A stretch of DNA of 64,000 nucleotides, from NCBI GenBank assembly GCA_030015575.1, contig JASDDO010000001.1, positions 321,441,595 through 321,505,594 on the forward strand, written 5' to 3'. The translations under genes were made by a program, and so were the position numbers. Under the pieces are notes generated by a model. It was not told the DNA's origin, made no database searches, and saw only the letters and a list, made by a program, of their open reading frames with translations. Positions within the stretch are counted from its first letter, which is position 1; each line of letters opens with the position of its first letter. This DNA comes from Agapanthus africanus (lineage: Eukaryota; Streptophyta; Magnoliopsida; Asparagales; Amaryllidaceae). Below are positions 13,151-26,650 of the stretch, in pieces.

Positions 13151-15356
13151 TGCAGGGTTACCTAAGACGTTAGTAAGGTTTCGGGAGGCATCGTCCATGC
13201 CAAATTCAAAAATTTGCCGTTTTAGCTAACCCTAACTTAGAATCGTTAACTAGAAATCGATGGAAATATCAATGCAAACACTTTGCAAGTCTAGTGAGCA
13301 AGGAATACAAACTTTGTAAACCGGTCCTTCACTTCAATAGCTCCATGTAGTAGTTCCCTTCGCTGCGATCATGAACTCCGGACTCTAGAAAGGCTCTCTT
13401 GAAGAAACGAACATGCTTGCTTCGAAGACTTCGAGGCCGAAGATGATCTACGTCGAGAAGACACTAACCCAAGCTATCTCTTCACTAATCATGGAATTAG
13501 TGAAGCAAACACCCTATACTAAATGGCAAGTAGTAGAGGATGATGAAGTAGGAATTTTGCTCACATTAGAAATCATTTTCTCACATTTTTCCTCATGCCT
13601 CCATTGAAGCTAGAAAGCTTTTATGAAGAAGAAGAAGAAGAAAAGAACTCATCATATGAATTATTGTTGAGGTTAGAATTGCAACCTAGGGTTTAGCATG
13701 ACATGCTTAACCCATGTAGAGAATAAACTATGGGTTAAGGTTTGGGTTGGGTTAAGAAATATCTAGCAAAAATATCAAAGAGAGTGGACTAAGTCAAACC
13801 ATCATGAAGCTTCCTCAAAACTCATCCAAAACTTAATCCACAATATTAACCCTAATCCAAACCCTAACATGGTTTAATCTCAAAACCCTAGTTGCATTTG
13901 TAACCCGAACATATTACAATATTATATATTACATATATAATATATAATGTAACAAAAGAAAATAATACAATTAACATATATCGCATATACATCAATGCAT
14001 TACCAAGTGAGAAAAAGAATCAATAAAGCGAGCTTATATTAGTTAATGCAATGTAATATATCACATATATAATTATACATTAAATTATTGAATCAACACT
14101 TGATCCGATAATCCGGCTATATAACATATAACCGACTAATATAACATGTAACCTTTCATCGAATCAACACTTGATCCGATGACCCGGCTATATCACATAC
14201 ACCCGGCCGATATCATATATCGTGAGAATAGAATACGGTATCTCATATCGTATCAATCTCGGTCCCGCAATATCACATATGTGCTCCTACTCCATTTCGC
14301 TTGAGCCAGGAAACCCCTGTGTAGGACTCTAAAGACTCGTCAATACGCCGGCAATAGGTGATGATCATATCGAACACCCACAAATCGCAAGCAGTCTGCT
14401 AAACGTAACGGCCACTCAGGTATTGAGTGATCGGAAGATCAACAAGAAAGCCTGCTCACACTCCTGCGAATCCAATCAGTAACACTACCGTACAGTCCGG
14501 TCTCTTCATCTGATATGTCGCATATCTCGTCTAGGGGTGGTAAACGTCAGACCCCAGTAACTCGATTAGTCGTGTCGATATAAGGCTCATAACGGGTCGA
14601 GAAACTACAGATAACACTTACCAGTATATCTCTGAAGCAGCCTTTGCCAAGGACTTCCTATTATAGCTAATCGGACACAGTGCAATATCAACTCCCTATA
14701 CCGGGAGAGACGAAACCCCTCCTATCGCTCATTGCCTCCATGTGATTCGGGAATGTACCCAAAAGACACCGTTTTGCACGTTCTCTTGAACGTGGTAAGA
14801 TGGAAATCAAAGCACAGTGGGAATCACACAAGACTCTATGATGATCTCGGGTCTACAGACAAACCTGTACCAGTGTCACCAGGGAACTGCCGTTTGACGT
14901 TAGGTATAATACCATCTGGGAGTTCTCGGCGAGTCCGTTCAGTGTACCCAGTCTCCACTGAGCACCCGTATACTGTCTCTGATGTCAAACACTAATGGAT
15001 ATGGGATCATCCATCGCCCATCTACATGGGTCGAGAAGCTATACGCTAGTCTACTCTGGTATATCGATGCCCTGTCTCGATACACCCTCGACTAGGAACA
15101 TTTGAAGGATGTACTTAGTGACTACTCTGTCCCCACTAGTATGATCTGCATCATAGTCCTGGTAGTCAAGTACTCATCTTAAGGGCTTTATCAATATGTA
15201 ACATAGAGACAATCAGTGTACATGTTAAGATAAAGAGCAACCAGATAGCATACTATCATGTCGAGCAAGAAAGCCCTCCCTATATATGTCCAAGCATCCA
15301 CTACTATATACATCGTATGTACAGTAATGGCCTTTAGGGCATACATATTACTAACA
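13151..15356 (-). repeat. 5' LTR of Copia A (2206 bp)
   Basis: Starts tgcagggtta beside the primer site and ends tactaaca. Closely similar to LTR B (by eye about 8% different in the first 185 bp). It contains two roughly 70-bp tandem units beginning gaatcaacacttgat (about 14090-14225) and an AT-rich inverted repeat around 13918-13955. No real gene. Confidence 0.88.
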
Positions 15357-15361
15357 GTGTA

Positions 15362-16300
15362 TACGGAGGAGTAATGCTGAGAGAGAATCTTATTCTCCTT
15401 TAGAATAGTCCAGGAATTCCGTGCTCAAGTATTCTCCTCCCTGATCTCATCAAAGGACATAATACTTATACCCGTTTTTGGTTCTCTACTTCTGACTTAT
15501 ATTCTTTGAATATCTCAAAAGGTTCAGACTTGTGTTTCAACAAGAACATATGTCCGAATCTTAAGAGATCATCAGTGAATGTAATGAAGTACAAAGAACC
15601 GTTCCTGGCATGTGTAGACAGGGAACATACATACATCATCATGTATCAATCCCAAGGGTTCACTAACTCTTTCTCTGTTTCTAATAAACAGAGTTATGGT
15701 CATCTTATCTTTGTGACATGACTGGCAAGTTTCACATGATGTAAATTCAAACAGATTTAAGTATGCATCTCTATATAACTTAGCTAGTCGGGTCGCATTG
15801 ATATGACCTACTCTACAATGCCTCAAGAAGGATTGGTTCATTTCTGAACTCTTCCTCTTATGTGTGTTCTGTATATTTAGAACTGTAGTTTGATTTAGAA
15901 CGTATATGCTTTTAGATAACGTGCCTGAACCGATCAACACTTGATATAGGAAATGCTCAAAACATTATCCAACAATACAAAGTTATATCCTTCTTTACTA
16001 AATAAAGAGTCTGATATGATGTTATATATCAAGTTCGGTATCTAATAACATTCGTTCAGAATCAATGTATTCGGTAATACAGGGTGATAACTGCCAACTG
16101 CTTTAGCTGCAACACTTGCACCGTTTCTAACTCTTAAAACTTATCACCCATTCTCAGTTCTCTACCTATCTATAGCCCATGTAACATATTACATATGTGG
16201 GATCCTAATCCGGTATCTCATACCCAGGACGTAAAGGAAACTGAGAAACAGTTCTCTGTAATGAACACACTCGAAGAAGATGCATCATGATGCGCTTTCT
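15362..16300 (-). pseudogene. pol: Copia B protease and N-terminal integrase remnant
   Basis: Read leftwards from about 16290, a protease remnant includes the D-T-G...GSHIC active-site region (about 16200), preceded by a stop. The 15940-15572 frame holds the pre-integrase zinc region (HCRVGHINATRLAKL...CETCQSC) and integrase start (LGLIHDDVC). The fragment ends at 15361 where A inserted, inside the integrase core. Several frame breaks are present, so it is not functional. Confidence 0.8.
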
Positions 16301-16322
16301 TCGATTGGGCGGCACGGGAATC

Positions 16323-16454
16323 CTAGTATTCCCCTATTTCCTGCTCGGTCTTATAACAATTATAAGTTAGAGCGGTACCAACGTTCCTTAGCTCAATATA
16401 ACAAGCGGGTTCGATCAATACATCCGTATTATTTTCTTGATTAAGGCGTGGCAT
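16323..16454 (-). CDS. 43-codon small ORF at the gag position of Copia B
   Basis: ATG at 16454, TAG at 16323-16325. It begins M-P-RLNQENNTDVL, includes EPACY and YNCYK, and ends IGEY. The copies in A and D align without indels over the shared part. It sits where the gag start is in Copia C and is followed at once by protease sequence in another reading phase. I do not recognise the peptide. Among the three copies differing codons are mostly nonsynonymous, so it may be non-coding leader sequence conserved for other reasons. Confidence 0.45.
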   Translation of the reverse strand: MPRLNQENNTDVLIEPACYIELRNVGTALTYNCYKTEQEIGEY

Positions 16455-16902
16455 GGTCGCTACCTGGAGAGAGAGAGAAGAAAACACTCAGCGTATGCTC
16501 TCGCAAGATTAGATTGGTTATTAATTTATCTAATCAGGATGGCTCCTACTGTTTTATTCAAATCTTCCTTCAAACCCTAAAAGGAAAGACTAGCCGGGAT
16601 TAATTACACCCTACAAGTTCGCCATTCTTTCAGCCAGGCCAGTGCCCGTACTTTGAGAGAGGTTCCCCGTGCTTTCGTACGGACCTAATTAAAATAAACC
16701 TCATTTTCCCAGGGGCATAACCCCATAACACCTTTCTAGACACCTACTTGATCGGCTAATTGTAATATGTAAAACTCTTCCAGGAGTAACTCTTACTCGC
16801 AGTGGGTATCAGGATCCAACTATCTCATAGGAGGTATGCAATCTCATTGCAAATTTCAACACATGAAATTCCCAATAGTATTTTACCCCTGGCATCCTAT
16901 GA

Positions 16903-17099
16903 CCTTGACGAAACACAACAAACCATACGCTGCTAGTCAAGTACAACCCGTACATTTCCTTATTGAATTAAACCCACCCGCACGACCCTTGACGAAAGCC
17001 AACAAAGTCGCACGACTACCCTAACTCAATCGCATCATATGCTTATGCAGATAAGCATAAATAGCTATCGCACACTACGCCTTGATGAAAGCCAACAAA
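16903..17099 (-). repeat. Three leader repeats of Copia B
   Basis: Copies at 16903-16922, 16987-17006 and 17080-17099 with the shared form ccttgacgaaagccaacaaa (one or two changes in the first and third). Confidence 0.8.
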
Positions 17100-17404
17100 C
17101 GCAGCACGAATACTATGAAGTACTTATCTGAAATGATGGAGGGCTACGCAGGTTTTTAAGAAAACCATGAGCGTAATGAACTTGATATCGTCGTAGAATC
17201 GAGTGATTTTTAAAAGGAGTGATTTTTAGGGTTTTACTAGTTTTGCTAAAGAGGTCACTCCCGGTGAAGGGATCTCGGCTCTTTCCTCGTCGAATGAGGT
17301 GTAGGATATTCATAATACCACTATGCAAAGGAAAAACTATAAAAGCAATCAAAAGACAAACCGAGTTTGTAACATCTGCTAGTTTCGCTAAAGAGGTCAC
17401 TCCC

Positions 17405-20400
17405 TGTCACGACCCAAAATTTGGCCCATAACCGGCACTTAAACTACGTAACGTCTATAGGCATACGCAACTCAAGTAAGCCGAAACCCAGAAATCTAAA
17501 CCACCCAAATCTGGATCAACAGAGAAAAACATAGTTTTAACATTTGGAAAATCACAAGTAAAATCTCTAAACTCTAGTTTTCCTTCTTGAAAATTTTGGC
17601 GGTACCTCCTTTGTAAAAACTAGCCCCGAAAATGGGTACAACATAGATAATATATAAAGCATCCCAAATGGGAGCAAAATCATGCCCAACGGCGGAGACA
17701 ATCACCACAACATGTATACGATGCCGAAGCGAAGAAATATCAAAGAAAATGCTGCAATAAGAAGTAAACTTTCTCAAATCAAAACCGGCTCCCACGAGCA
17801 CGGCAACCAAGTCACCAAAATAATATAACATCGAATCCTCACAAGTCGTCTTTAAGTCATATACAAACAGTGGTAGATGGAGAATACTAGATCCAACAAA
17901 AGATATACAGTGTACAAGCAGATAACCGCAAACCCACCTAAAAGCAAAGGCCTCACTGCCTAACATAGCGGTATCCGCAAAAGTAGAGCTGATAAAACGC
18001 TCTGCCGCGACTACTCAGAGGGAAAGTCCTGCAAAACCCTGTGGCACAACGGGGGTGAGTTTCCAACTCGTGAATAGTAAATAACATCATACTGTAATCG
18101 CAAGTATGCACGAATAGCGATTTATCTATCACATGTAATCCGATAGCATAAGTATGATAAGTGAATATGCAACAATCATGTAAAGGTACATCATCAGGGT
18201 ACTGCAACTACATGAAGCAATGCATAACAATAAAATCCTGACTGTGGGATGATATAATAGAAAATCTCATGCAAAATTATCAGCATGGAAAACCACCAGT
18301 GTCCCTCACTGACACATCAAATCCCAAATCCTTAGGCACCGCATCCTCAGATCGGCCCTCACATCCTGTAAGTCTCATGGAACCTGAGTGTCTAACATCG
18401 ACACCCGAAACATCATGAAAACATATCCCTATGTGTATATACATACATATATAAGTATGAGGATATAAACCCCGTATGTCCACTGACGATACATAAAAAT
18501 CATGAAAACCTGAGTGTCTAACACCGACACTCGAAACATCATGAAACCCGTGTCTAGCATCGACACGTAAATCCTCATAACTCAGGCGCTGTCATCACGA
18601 CTGGCCCTGACGATATGTCATACCTCACTCCGGTCGGTATCCCCATGATAACCACCAAGTCCAAATGAATCACCGGTAGGTAGTGGTCCCACCGCCAGGC
18701 TTATCGTCTATACCACAAAATCACCACTCGCTCCGAGGTACCATACCGGGTCCACCATGTACCCACAGACGGTGCCTCCTGCTCCTCGAATCGGGCATCA
18801 CAAGCCAAATCTCAGAACCGAGAAATCACATGGTGGACACACTGAAATATCATATCAAGAGAAACCGGGTTTTCAAACAATACATAGTTTTCTTGAAATA
18901 CCCCCACGGTTCTCAAATCCAAAAATCATATGAAATCTATATCTCAATGCGTAAATCCATGAAAAACCGATATTTGCAACATAAGACAACAATATGAGCA
19001 TATCAAGGGAAAACCGCTCTTTAAATTGATTCTAGCTTTAAAACATATCATGCGGTTCCCAAATCCTCCGAAAACAAATGCAGCATCATATAATGTGTAC
19101 ATGTAATTGTAGCAAGGTTTAAGTATCTACATGTAAGCAAGTGGGTATGATGCATTTCATAAGCACAATGATCAACAACTCAATATCACATATAAAAACA
19201 ATACCGCTTAGGGTGTATACAACTATAGCAAACATGTGTGGTGTACATGTCAATATGTGTGCATGGTGTACATGTAACTGAAATCGAGTATGTGGTGTAC
19301 ATGTCAATATGTATGCATGATGTACAAGTAACTGAAATCGAGTATGTGGTGTACATGTCAATGTATGCATGATGTACAAGTAACTATAGTAAGATATACG
19401 TGAAGTGGAATAAGGGTCACTACCTCAACTATTCCTGCCCAATGCAATATCACGTATGTATGTGCCCACAATATTTCATATGAACAATGGAATAAGAGTT
19501 ACTACTCTAATCATTCCTATCCACTACCATATCACGTATGTAGGTGTTTGTGCGTGTCATGGCAATTATAGACGGTGTGGGTGTAGCATACAATTTAGTG
19601 CGCGTGCAACATGAACCATCAGTAATGTGTTATATCTAAAGTTACGAGTCAAGTACAACAGATAATGCTATGAAATGACATTTATATATAATTAACTAAT
19701 ATGCAAATACATGCAACTATCATATCATATCCGCCCCGACGCATAACGCCATACGGGCGATTTCCCCGTAGATGTTAAATCTACTCACCAATGGTCTCCA
19801 GCTATGAAAATCCGACCACCTGCTTCCCCTTGTTCGCAGCGTCCGAAGTCCTCGCTTGCGACGCTATATTTTAACAAACACAAGAAATAATGCAAACATC
19901 ACAGAATCGATCAATATAATGTAAAACTACGTATTAAATAACGCACCAACACTAAACTAACTCACGAGTGCACGTCTAGAGGCTAACGCGCGTAACGATA
20001 CTACTAAACCAAACTGAGTACAGCAGCAGGAGATCACGATTCGTGTCGGATTACGTAACACGCGGATTCAAAACACTAGATTATAGGTAAACGATTCAAG
20101 ATTTTGTATACTGCAATTACTAAAAAAGTAAACAGTACCAAACACCCCTAACCAACAGCAGGCAACTACCCACAGAACCCAAACCCCAACACCCTCCTAC
20201 AAAACCGGCGTCGCCGGAATTCTCCATAGGGGTCGCCGGCCCCGGCCGGTGGGGTGGTCCTCATGCTCAGGTAGCGTCTCAGGTTCACTAGTACATCACT
20301 AAAATTTTGTTTGGTCACTTACTATAGTTTCCAGGTCACAGCAGATACAAAGGCTCTAAAAAGACACTAAAAAACCCGATATTGCACTAATCGATATAGA

Positions 20401-21086
20401 AAGTGTTCTAAACCAGAAACAACGAGCTAAACCACATAAAAACTCCTATTTATCAGTGGAGGGATTTTACCTATCAACTTTAGCTCACAAGATCCAAACT
20501 TTCCTAGTTTCCAAGTGATCAAGAGAAAGAACCAATTATGTTTTGTGATATATTTTTGGAGAATTTGAGTTTGGAATTGATGAAAAATGAAAAGGAAATG
20601 ATTAAGGGTAGTAGAGAGAGAGAGGGATTCGGCCAAGTGAAGAGGTGGGGTTTTTGTGAGGAATTACCTAGCAATTACCAACATTAAATGCAATTAAATG
20701 CATTCATATACACACATGCACACATGCATTCACCTCTTTCTTTTCTTTTCTTTTCTTTAATCCAATAAAACCTAACCTCCACACAAATATCTAGATACCA
20801 AGTGAAGGATTTTAGTTTTACCCAAACTTAATTGTTGAAAAGATACAAATGAGAAGTTTTCCCAAAATGTGAATACCGCATTAAAATAATATTAAAATTG
20901 GGAAAAAAACAAATTGAACCAAAACGTCCCATATACCCCCAAAGCTTGCGCACTAGCTTTATTTTAGCTAAACTAGGTGCTGGAAAGTCTATATGGTCGT
21001 TTGATCACAGTCGGGTTAAAACGGGAAAAACTGACAATTTAACCCCAAAATGGAAAAATTCGCATAACGATTTCTAAAACGTTACA
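17405..21086 (-). mobile_element. T2: solo Tekay-type LTR (3682 bp) with 5-bp target duplication
   Basis: Same termini as the LTR of T1 (tgtcacgacc...cgttaca), with shared internal stretches such as gtggcacaacgggggtgag. Flanked by ctccc at 17400-17404 and 21087-21091. No internal region, so a recombined solo LTR. Longer than T1's LTR by about 560 bp, partly through a tandem repeat. No gene is supported in it. Confidence 0.93.
19235..19392. repeat. Tandem repeat of about 54 bp, three copies, in LTR T2
   Basis: Units contain gtggtgtacatgtcaat and aactgaaatcgagta; the last two are nearly identical. The minus-strand open frame here is just the repeat. Confidence 0.85.
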
Positions 21087-23118
21087 CTCCCGGTGAAGAG
21101 ATCTCGGCTCTTTCCTTATCGAATAAGGTTCTGGATATTCTACAAGGAATACCGCTATACAAAGCAAGAACTAGAGCTACCAGTTTTCGAGACAAGTTTC
21201 TAAAACATCTTTAGCTTTCTTTTATTTCATTAATCTCATTAATGAAATCCCATTTATTATGCTTCCCAAGCATCACATATGAAATGAAAGCAACAATATA
21301 TAATATATATCATATATATATATAATATAAGCATTCGTCTCAGAATATAATCAATGATCACATCACAGAATATCGCAGCAGAATAAAACATATGAAATAT
21401 TGGATATACTAGGATTTCCATGTTTTAAATTAAGCCTGTATAAAACACGGATTCCACGGTCGCGATGAATAGCCAATCCCACACCCCTAGACCACTACGA
21501 GAGCAGCAAGCAACCCTACCAATTCTAGAGTTAGGAGACCCGGTCTCGACTCCTCGAGATGGTCTCCCACTGGACCCTAGAACCCGGTTACTTATGCTCC
21601 CTGTCTTGGGTCTGTCCTAATGCGGAAAAGTAAATAATATACAATGGTGACATCATCCTCAACCCGGAAGTGCCCCAATAAAAAAATATTACATACAATG
21701 AATTTTACATGAATGAAAATGAAAAACTCTCATCTCATATAAAACCCCCGACTATTCAAAACACGACGATACAATATAACATATCACAGCAACACATAAC
21801 ATCACATGTCATCAACGTAAGTAAATATGCGTATCCCAGTTGTCGTTGACATATAGCACCAAAACCGGTGATACACCACATATTACACTTACGGTCGCAA
21901 AAAAGAAAGTGAAAAACTACAACAGTTGGAATCCGCAACCACCTTAGACATCACATGCCTAACCAAATGAATTCCTTAGACATCACATGCCTAACAATTA
22001 TAAACCCCGCATTTTAATCTTGATCTCGAAAACACTTCTCAATATTTAGTCGGGCAATTCAACAAGATTCCCGATATCCTGATCAAATGCTCGTCAGAAA
22101 CTTTAGTAGACGGCCGCACCCCCCGATGCCGTCGAGCACTAAGGCGGAACACCGCTGCCGCGAGCACCCGAATGGATGCTTTTGGCGACGGGGTTCTCCT
22201 ACAGTCACTTGGTCGGGGCTATGGGGCGTGGCTATCTATTAAGTTTACCCGGCGAGTATCCGCGTACACTACGTGATTGCGACGGACTTTTGATCACATT
22301 AAAATCAGCTGGCAACCGATCAAATGAGACCGAAGTGCTAGATTTATAAAATTCAAACTACTTATCTCATAACTACTTGTGGATTCCAAATATTGTATCT
22401 CATCACATAATATCCGGACGACGTTAAACTTTTCGATCGAGTCATCAAAGCCCCACAATTTCCCAATAGCTCAACACTTGAGCACAGTTCAATAATACCC
22501 AGAAGATACTACAGTACCTATGAACCAGCCGTAGAAGGGTCAAACCAACGCCTCACATGTGACAACGCTGAAATACCACAAACCATAGGGTTTAGTGGCA
22601 GTTCTGATGGTCACATAATCGAGTTAAGGTTTCGTTCTTCTAGAGGGTCTACAGAATCACTTGCATATTTTTCCGTATACGTTAAACTTGGAAAAATGGG
22701 TTTTGACATTCGATCGAACTTTTTAACTTCGCCTAAACAATATGTGAATAACCCGAAACAATGTTAGAAATACGAATACGAAACACTCCGAATTGTTTAT
22801 AGTGTAAGATTACATCACATGCAAAATTAGCAAAAACAAACAACACCGAAACATCAAAACCAAGTGACTGGAACACACAAATTTTCAGGGGGGGTGCTCA
22901 GTTTTGGCCGAGATCATGTATATGGTGGCCGGCCAAAAAATATTCAAACCCCCTGAAATTTTCACAGTGTTCATATTATATCACATATAACACTCTGTAC
23001 TTGATTGAAAAATTTTTTGAACAACTTTTAAAATCGACAGAAACAAGGGTTTCGCGTTGCAAGTTTCGGAGTTGTTTCGGTTTCGTAATTCTAACAAAAT
23101 CCGTATAAATTTCTAGCA

Positions 23119-23132
23119 TGGCTCTAATACCA
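23119..23132 (-). other. Primer binding site of Copia B, one mismatch
   Basis: The minus strand reads TGGTATTAGAGCCA, one change (C to T) from the initiator tRNA-Met site in A. Confidence 0.8.
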
Positions 23133-23133
23133 C

Positions 23134-25325
23134 TGCAGGGTTACCTAGCACGGCAGCAAGGTTTCGGGAGGCATCGTCCATGCCAAATTCAAAAATTTGC
23201 CGTTTTAGCTAACCCTAACTAAGAATCGTTAACTAGAAATTGACGGAAAATAAAATGCAAACACTTTGCAAGTCTAGTGAGCAAGGAATACAACCTTTGT
23301 AGACCAGTCCTTCACTTCAATATCTCCGTGTAGTAGTCCCTTCACTACGATCGTGAACTCCGGACTCTAGAGAGGCTCCCATGAAGAAACGAACATGCTT
23401 GCTTCGATGTCTTCGAAGTTGAAGATGATCTACGTCGAGGAGATACTAACCCAAACTATCTCTTCACTAATTATGGAATTAGTAAAGCAAACACCATATA
23501 CTAAATGGCAAGTAGTAGAGAATGATAAAGTAGCAAGTGGGCTCACTTTAGATTTCATTTTCTCACACTTTTTCTCATATCTCCATTGAAGCTAGAAAGC
23601 TTTGAGGAGGAAGAAGAAGAAGAAGAAAAATGAACTCATCATATGAATTGTGTGTGAGGTTAGAAATGCAACCAAGGGTTAAGCATGTCATGCTTAACCC
23701 TTGTAGAGAGTTAACCATGGACATGGGTTAAAGGGTTGGGTTAAACAAATATCCTAAGCTAGACAAAAGAGTGGACAAAGTCAAAGATGCTTACAAGCTT
23801 CTACAAGCTTTCAACAAATATCAACCATGATAAAATCCACAATTTTGAATAACTTAATGATAAATATAAAACCCTAATCTTAACCCTAGCATGGTTCAAG
23901 TCTCATAAACTTTAGTTGCATTTGTAACCTAGCATGATACATTTAACATATATCATATATATATCAATATATCCAAAATGAGAAAAGAAATCATAAGTGA
24001 GCTAATACTAGTTAATGTAATGTAATATATCAAATATATAATTATACATTAGATTATCAAATCAACTCTTGATTTAATAATCCGGCTATATCATCTATAA
24101 CCAACTAATATCATATGAATCAACTTATCGAATCAACACTTGATCCGATAACTCGGCTATATCATATATAACCGACTGATATCTCATATCACGAGAATAG
24201 AATATGGTATCTCATATCGTATCAATCTCGGTCCCGCACATATCACATATGTGCTCCTACTCCGTTTCGCTTGAGCCAGGAAACCCCTGTGTAGGACTCT
24301 AAAGACTCGTCAATACGCCGGCAATAGGTGATGATCATATCAAACACCCACAAGCCGCAAGCGGTCTGCTAAACGTAACGGCCACCCAGGTATTGAGCGA
24401 TCAGAAGATCAACAAGCAAGCCTGCTCACACTCCTGCGAATCCAATCAGAAACACTACCATACAGTCCGGTCTTTTCGTCTGATATGTCGCATATCTCGT
24501 CTAGGGGTGGTAAACGAGAGACCCCAGTAACTCGATAAGTCGTGTCGATATGAGGCTCATAACAGGTCGAGAAACTACTGATAACACTTACCGGTATATC
24601 TCTGAAGCAGCATTGGCTAAAGACTTCCTGTTATAGCCAATCGAGCACAGCGCAACATCAACTCCCAATACCGGGAGAGACAAAACCCCTCCTATCGCTC
24701 ATTGCCTCCATGTGACTCGGGACTGTACCCAAAAGCCACCGTTTTGGACGTTCTCTTGAACGTGGTAAGGTGGAAATCAAAACACGGTGGGAATCACACA
24801 AGACTCTATGACGATCTCGGGTCTACAGACTGACCTGTACCAGTGTCACCAGAGAACTGCCATCTGACGTTAGGTATAATACCATCTGGGAGTTCTCGGC
24901 GAGTCCGTCCAGTGTACCCAGTCTCCACTGAGCACCCATATACTGTCTCTGATGTCAAACACCAATGGATATGGGATCATCCATCGCCCATCTACATGGG
25001 TTGAGAAGCTATACGCTAGTCTACTCTGGTATATCGATGCCCTGTCTCGATACACCTACGACTAGGAACATTTGAAGGATGTACTTAGCGACTACTCTGT
25101 CCCCACTAGTATGATCTGCATCATAGTCCTGGTAGTCAATACTCATCCTAAGGGCTTTATCAGCATGTAATATAGAGATAATTAGCGTACATGTTAAGAT
25201 AAAGGGCAACCAGATAGCATCCTATCATGTCGAGCAAGAAAGTCCTCACTATATATGTCCAAGAATCCACTACAATATACATCGTATGTACAGTAATGGC
25301 CTCTAGGGCATATATATAACTAACA
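23134..25325 (-). repeat. 5' LTR of Copia B (2192 bp)
   Basis: Starts tgcagggtta, ends aactaaca; colinear with LTR A. Contains the tandem gaatcaacacttgat-type units at about 24055-24185. No gene. Confidence 0.87.
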
Positions 25326-26650
25326 ATTAGTTAAGATATAATTATACCACATATAATATATATCACATTATTAAATCAACACTTATTTTAATAATCCGGT
25401 TATATCACATACGACCGACTAATATCATTCATCTGTATATCACATTATTAAATCAACACTTGATTCGACAATCTGGTTATATCACATATAACCGAACCGA
25501 TAACAGATAACTGCCAGATTACAATACAGTATCACATACTTATATTTAATTAGGCCCATGCACATATCAACATATGTTCCCTACTTCGTTTCGCTCGAAC
25601 CAGAAAACTTCTGTGTTGGACTCTAAAGACTCGTCAATGCGCCAGCAGTAGGTGATGATCACATCAATCACCTACAAGCCGTCGGCGGTACTAGATGGAC
25701 GTAACGGCTACCTGGATATTAAGCGATATGAAGATCAACAAGCAAGCTCATCCATACTCTCCATGAAGCCTATCAGTAACACTACCATACAGTCCGGTCT
25801 CTTCGTCTGATATGTCGCATATCATGTCTAGGGGTGGTAAACGTTAGTCCGCAGAAACGTTATAAGTCATGCCGATGTCTGGTCTATAACGGTTTGAGAA
25901 ACTACAGATAACACTTATCAGTAAATCTTGGCAGCAGCCCTGGCCAGGGACTTCTAGTTATAACTAATCGAGCATAGCGCAATATCAACCCCCAATACCG
26001 GTAGAGACGAAACCCGTCCTATCGCTCATTGCCTCCATGTGACTCGGGACTGTACCCAAAATCTACATGTTTGCACGACTCCTTTGAGCCATGGTAAGGA
26101 AGAAATCAAAGCACAGTGGGAGCCACACAAGACTCTATGACGATCTCGGGTCTACAAACTAACCTATACTAGTGTCACCAGAGGACTGCTATCTGACGAT
26201 AGGCATACTACCACATAGGAGTCCTCGGCGAGTCCTGTTCAGTGTACCCATTCTCCAATGAGCACCTGTGTACAATCTTTGATGTCACACACCAATGGTT
26301 GTGGGATCAACCATTGCCCTCTAAGGGACAAGAAACGTACACATTAGTCTACACTGGAATATCAATACCCTGGTCTCGATATTCCTACGACTAGGAACTG
26401 ATTAAAGGATGTACTTGTGGACCACCCTGGCCCAACAAGTATGATCTTATCATAGTCCTGGTAGTCAAGTACATATGCTAAGGGCTTTATCAACATGTAA
26501 GAGACAGACAGTATAAATACCAGTCTACATGTTAAGATAAAGGTAACCTGATAGCATACTATCATGTCGAGCAAGAAAGTCTTCTATATATATGTCCAAG
26601 CATCCATTATATCATCAATAATGGCTTCTACGGCATACATATTACTAACA
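25326..26650 (-). mobile_element. E: right part of a Copia LTR, split by insertion of B
   Basis: Continues LTR sequence resembling LTR I (attagttaagatataatt also occurs at about 60287). It ends attactaaca at 26650 and is followed by gttag, then by the start of the C LTR minus its first bases. E therefore inserted 6 bp inside C's LTR with target gttag. Either the 5' LTR of a minus-strand element or a solo LTR; the left part is outside the window. Confidence 0.78.

Larger units (their letters stand above)
8016..15356 (-). mobile_element. Copia A: 5' part (leader and 5' LTR), carrying solo LTR K; the rest lies left of T1
   Basis: The sequence is homologous to Copia B along its length: start of the gag-position small ORF, leader, primer site, LTR. 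T1 cuts it at 8015/8016. Its right LTR end (actaaca, 15356) joins gtgtatacgg, which is integrase sequence of Copia B, so A inserted into B; the right target copy is gtgta (15357-15361). Angela/BARE-like assignment is tentative and rests on the coding relative C. Confidence 0.82.
16455..23118 (-). other. Untranslated leader of Copia B (about 3 kb without solo LTR T2)
   Basis: Matches the leader of A. Contains the three 20-nt repeats (16903, 16987, 17080), here with a B-specific core gacgaaagcc, and the duplicated module (17243 and 17385). T2 interrupts the second module copy at 17404/21087. A hairpin (ccacaaacc with ggtttagtgg) lies near 22576-22598. No gene is visible. Confidence 0.75.
15357..25325 (-). 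mobile_element. Copia B: integrase fragment to 5' LTR, gag-less, carrying solo LTR T2
   Basis: Right of A the sequence continues as Copia integrase, pre-integrase and protease, then the small ORF, leader, primer site and LTR. There is no gag or zinc knuckle between protease and leader. The 3' part of B lies left of the window. Its LTR end (aactaaca, 25325) joins attagttaag, which is internal sequence of another LTR (E), so B inserted into E; the likely right target copy is attag. Confidence 0.82.

Noticed and set aside
20427..20636. 69-codon frame in solo LTR T2
   Set aside because: LTR sequence, no domain, no conservation seen.
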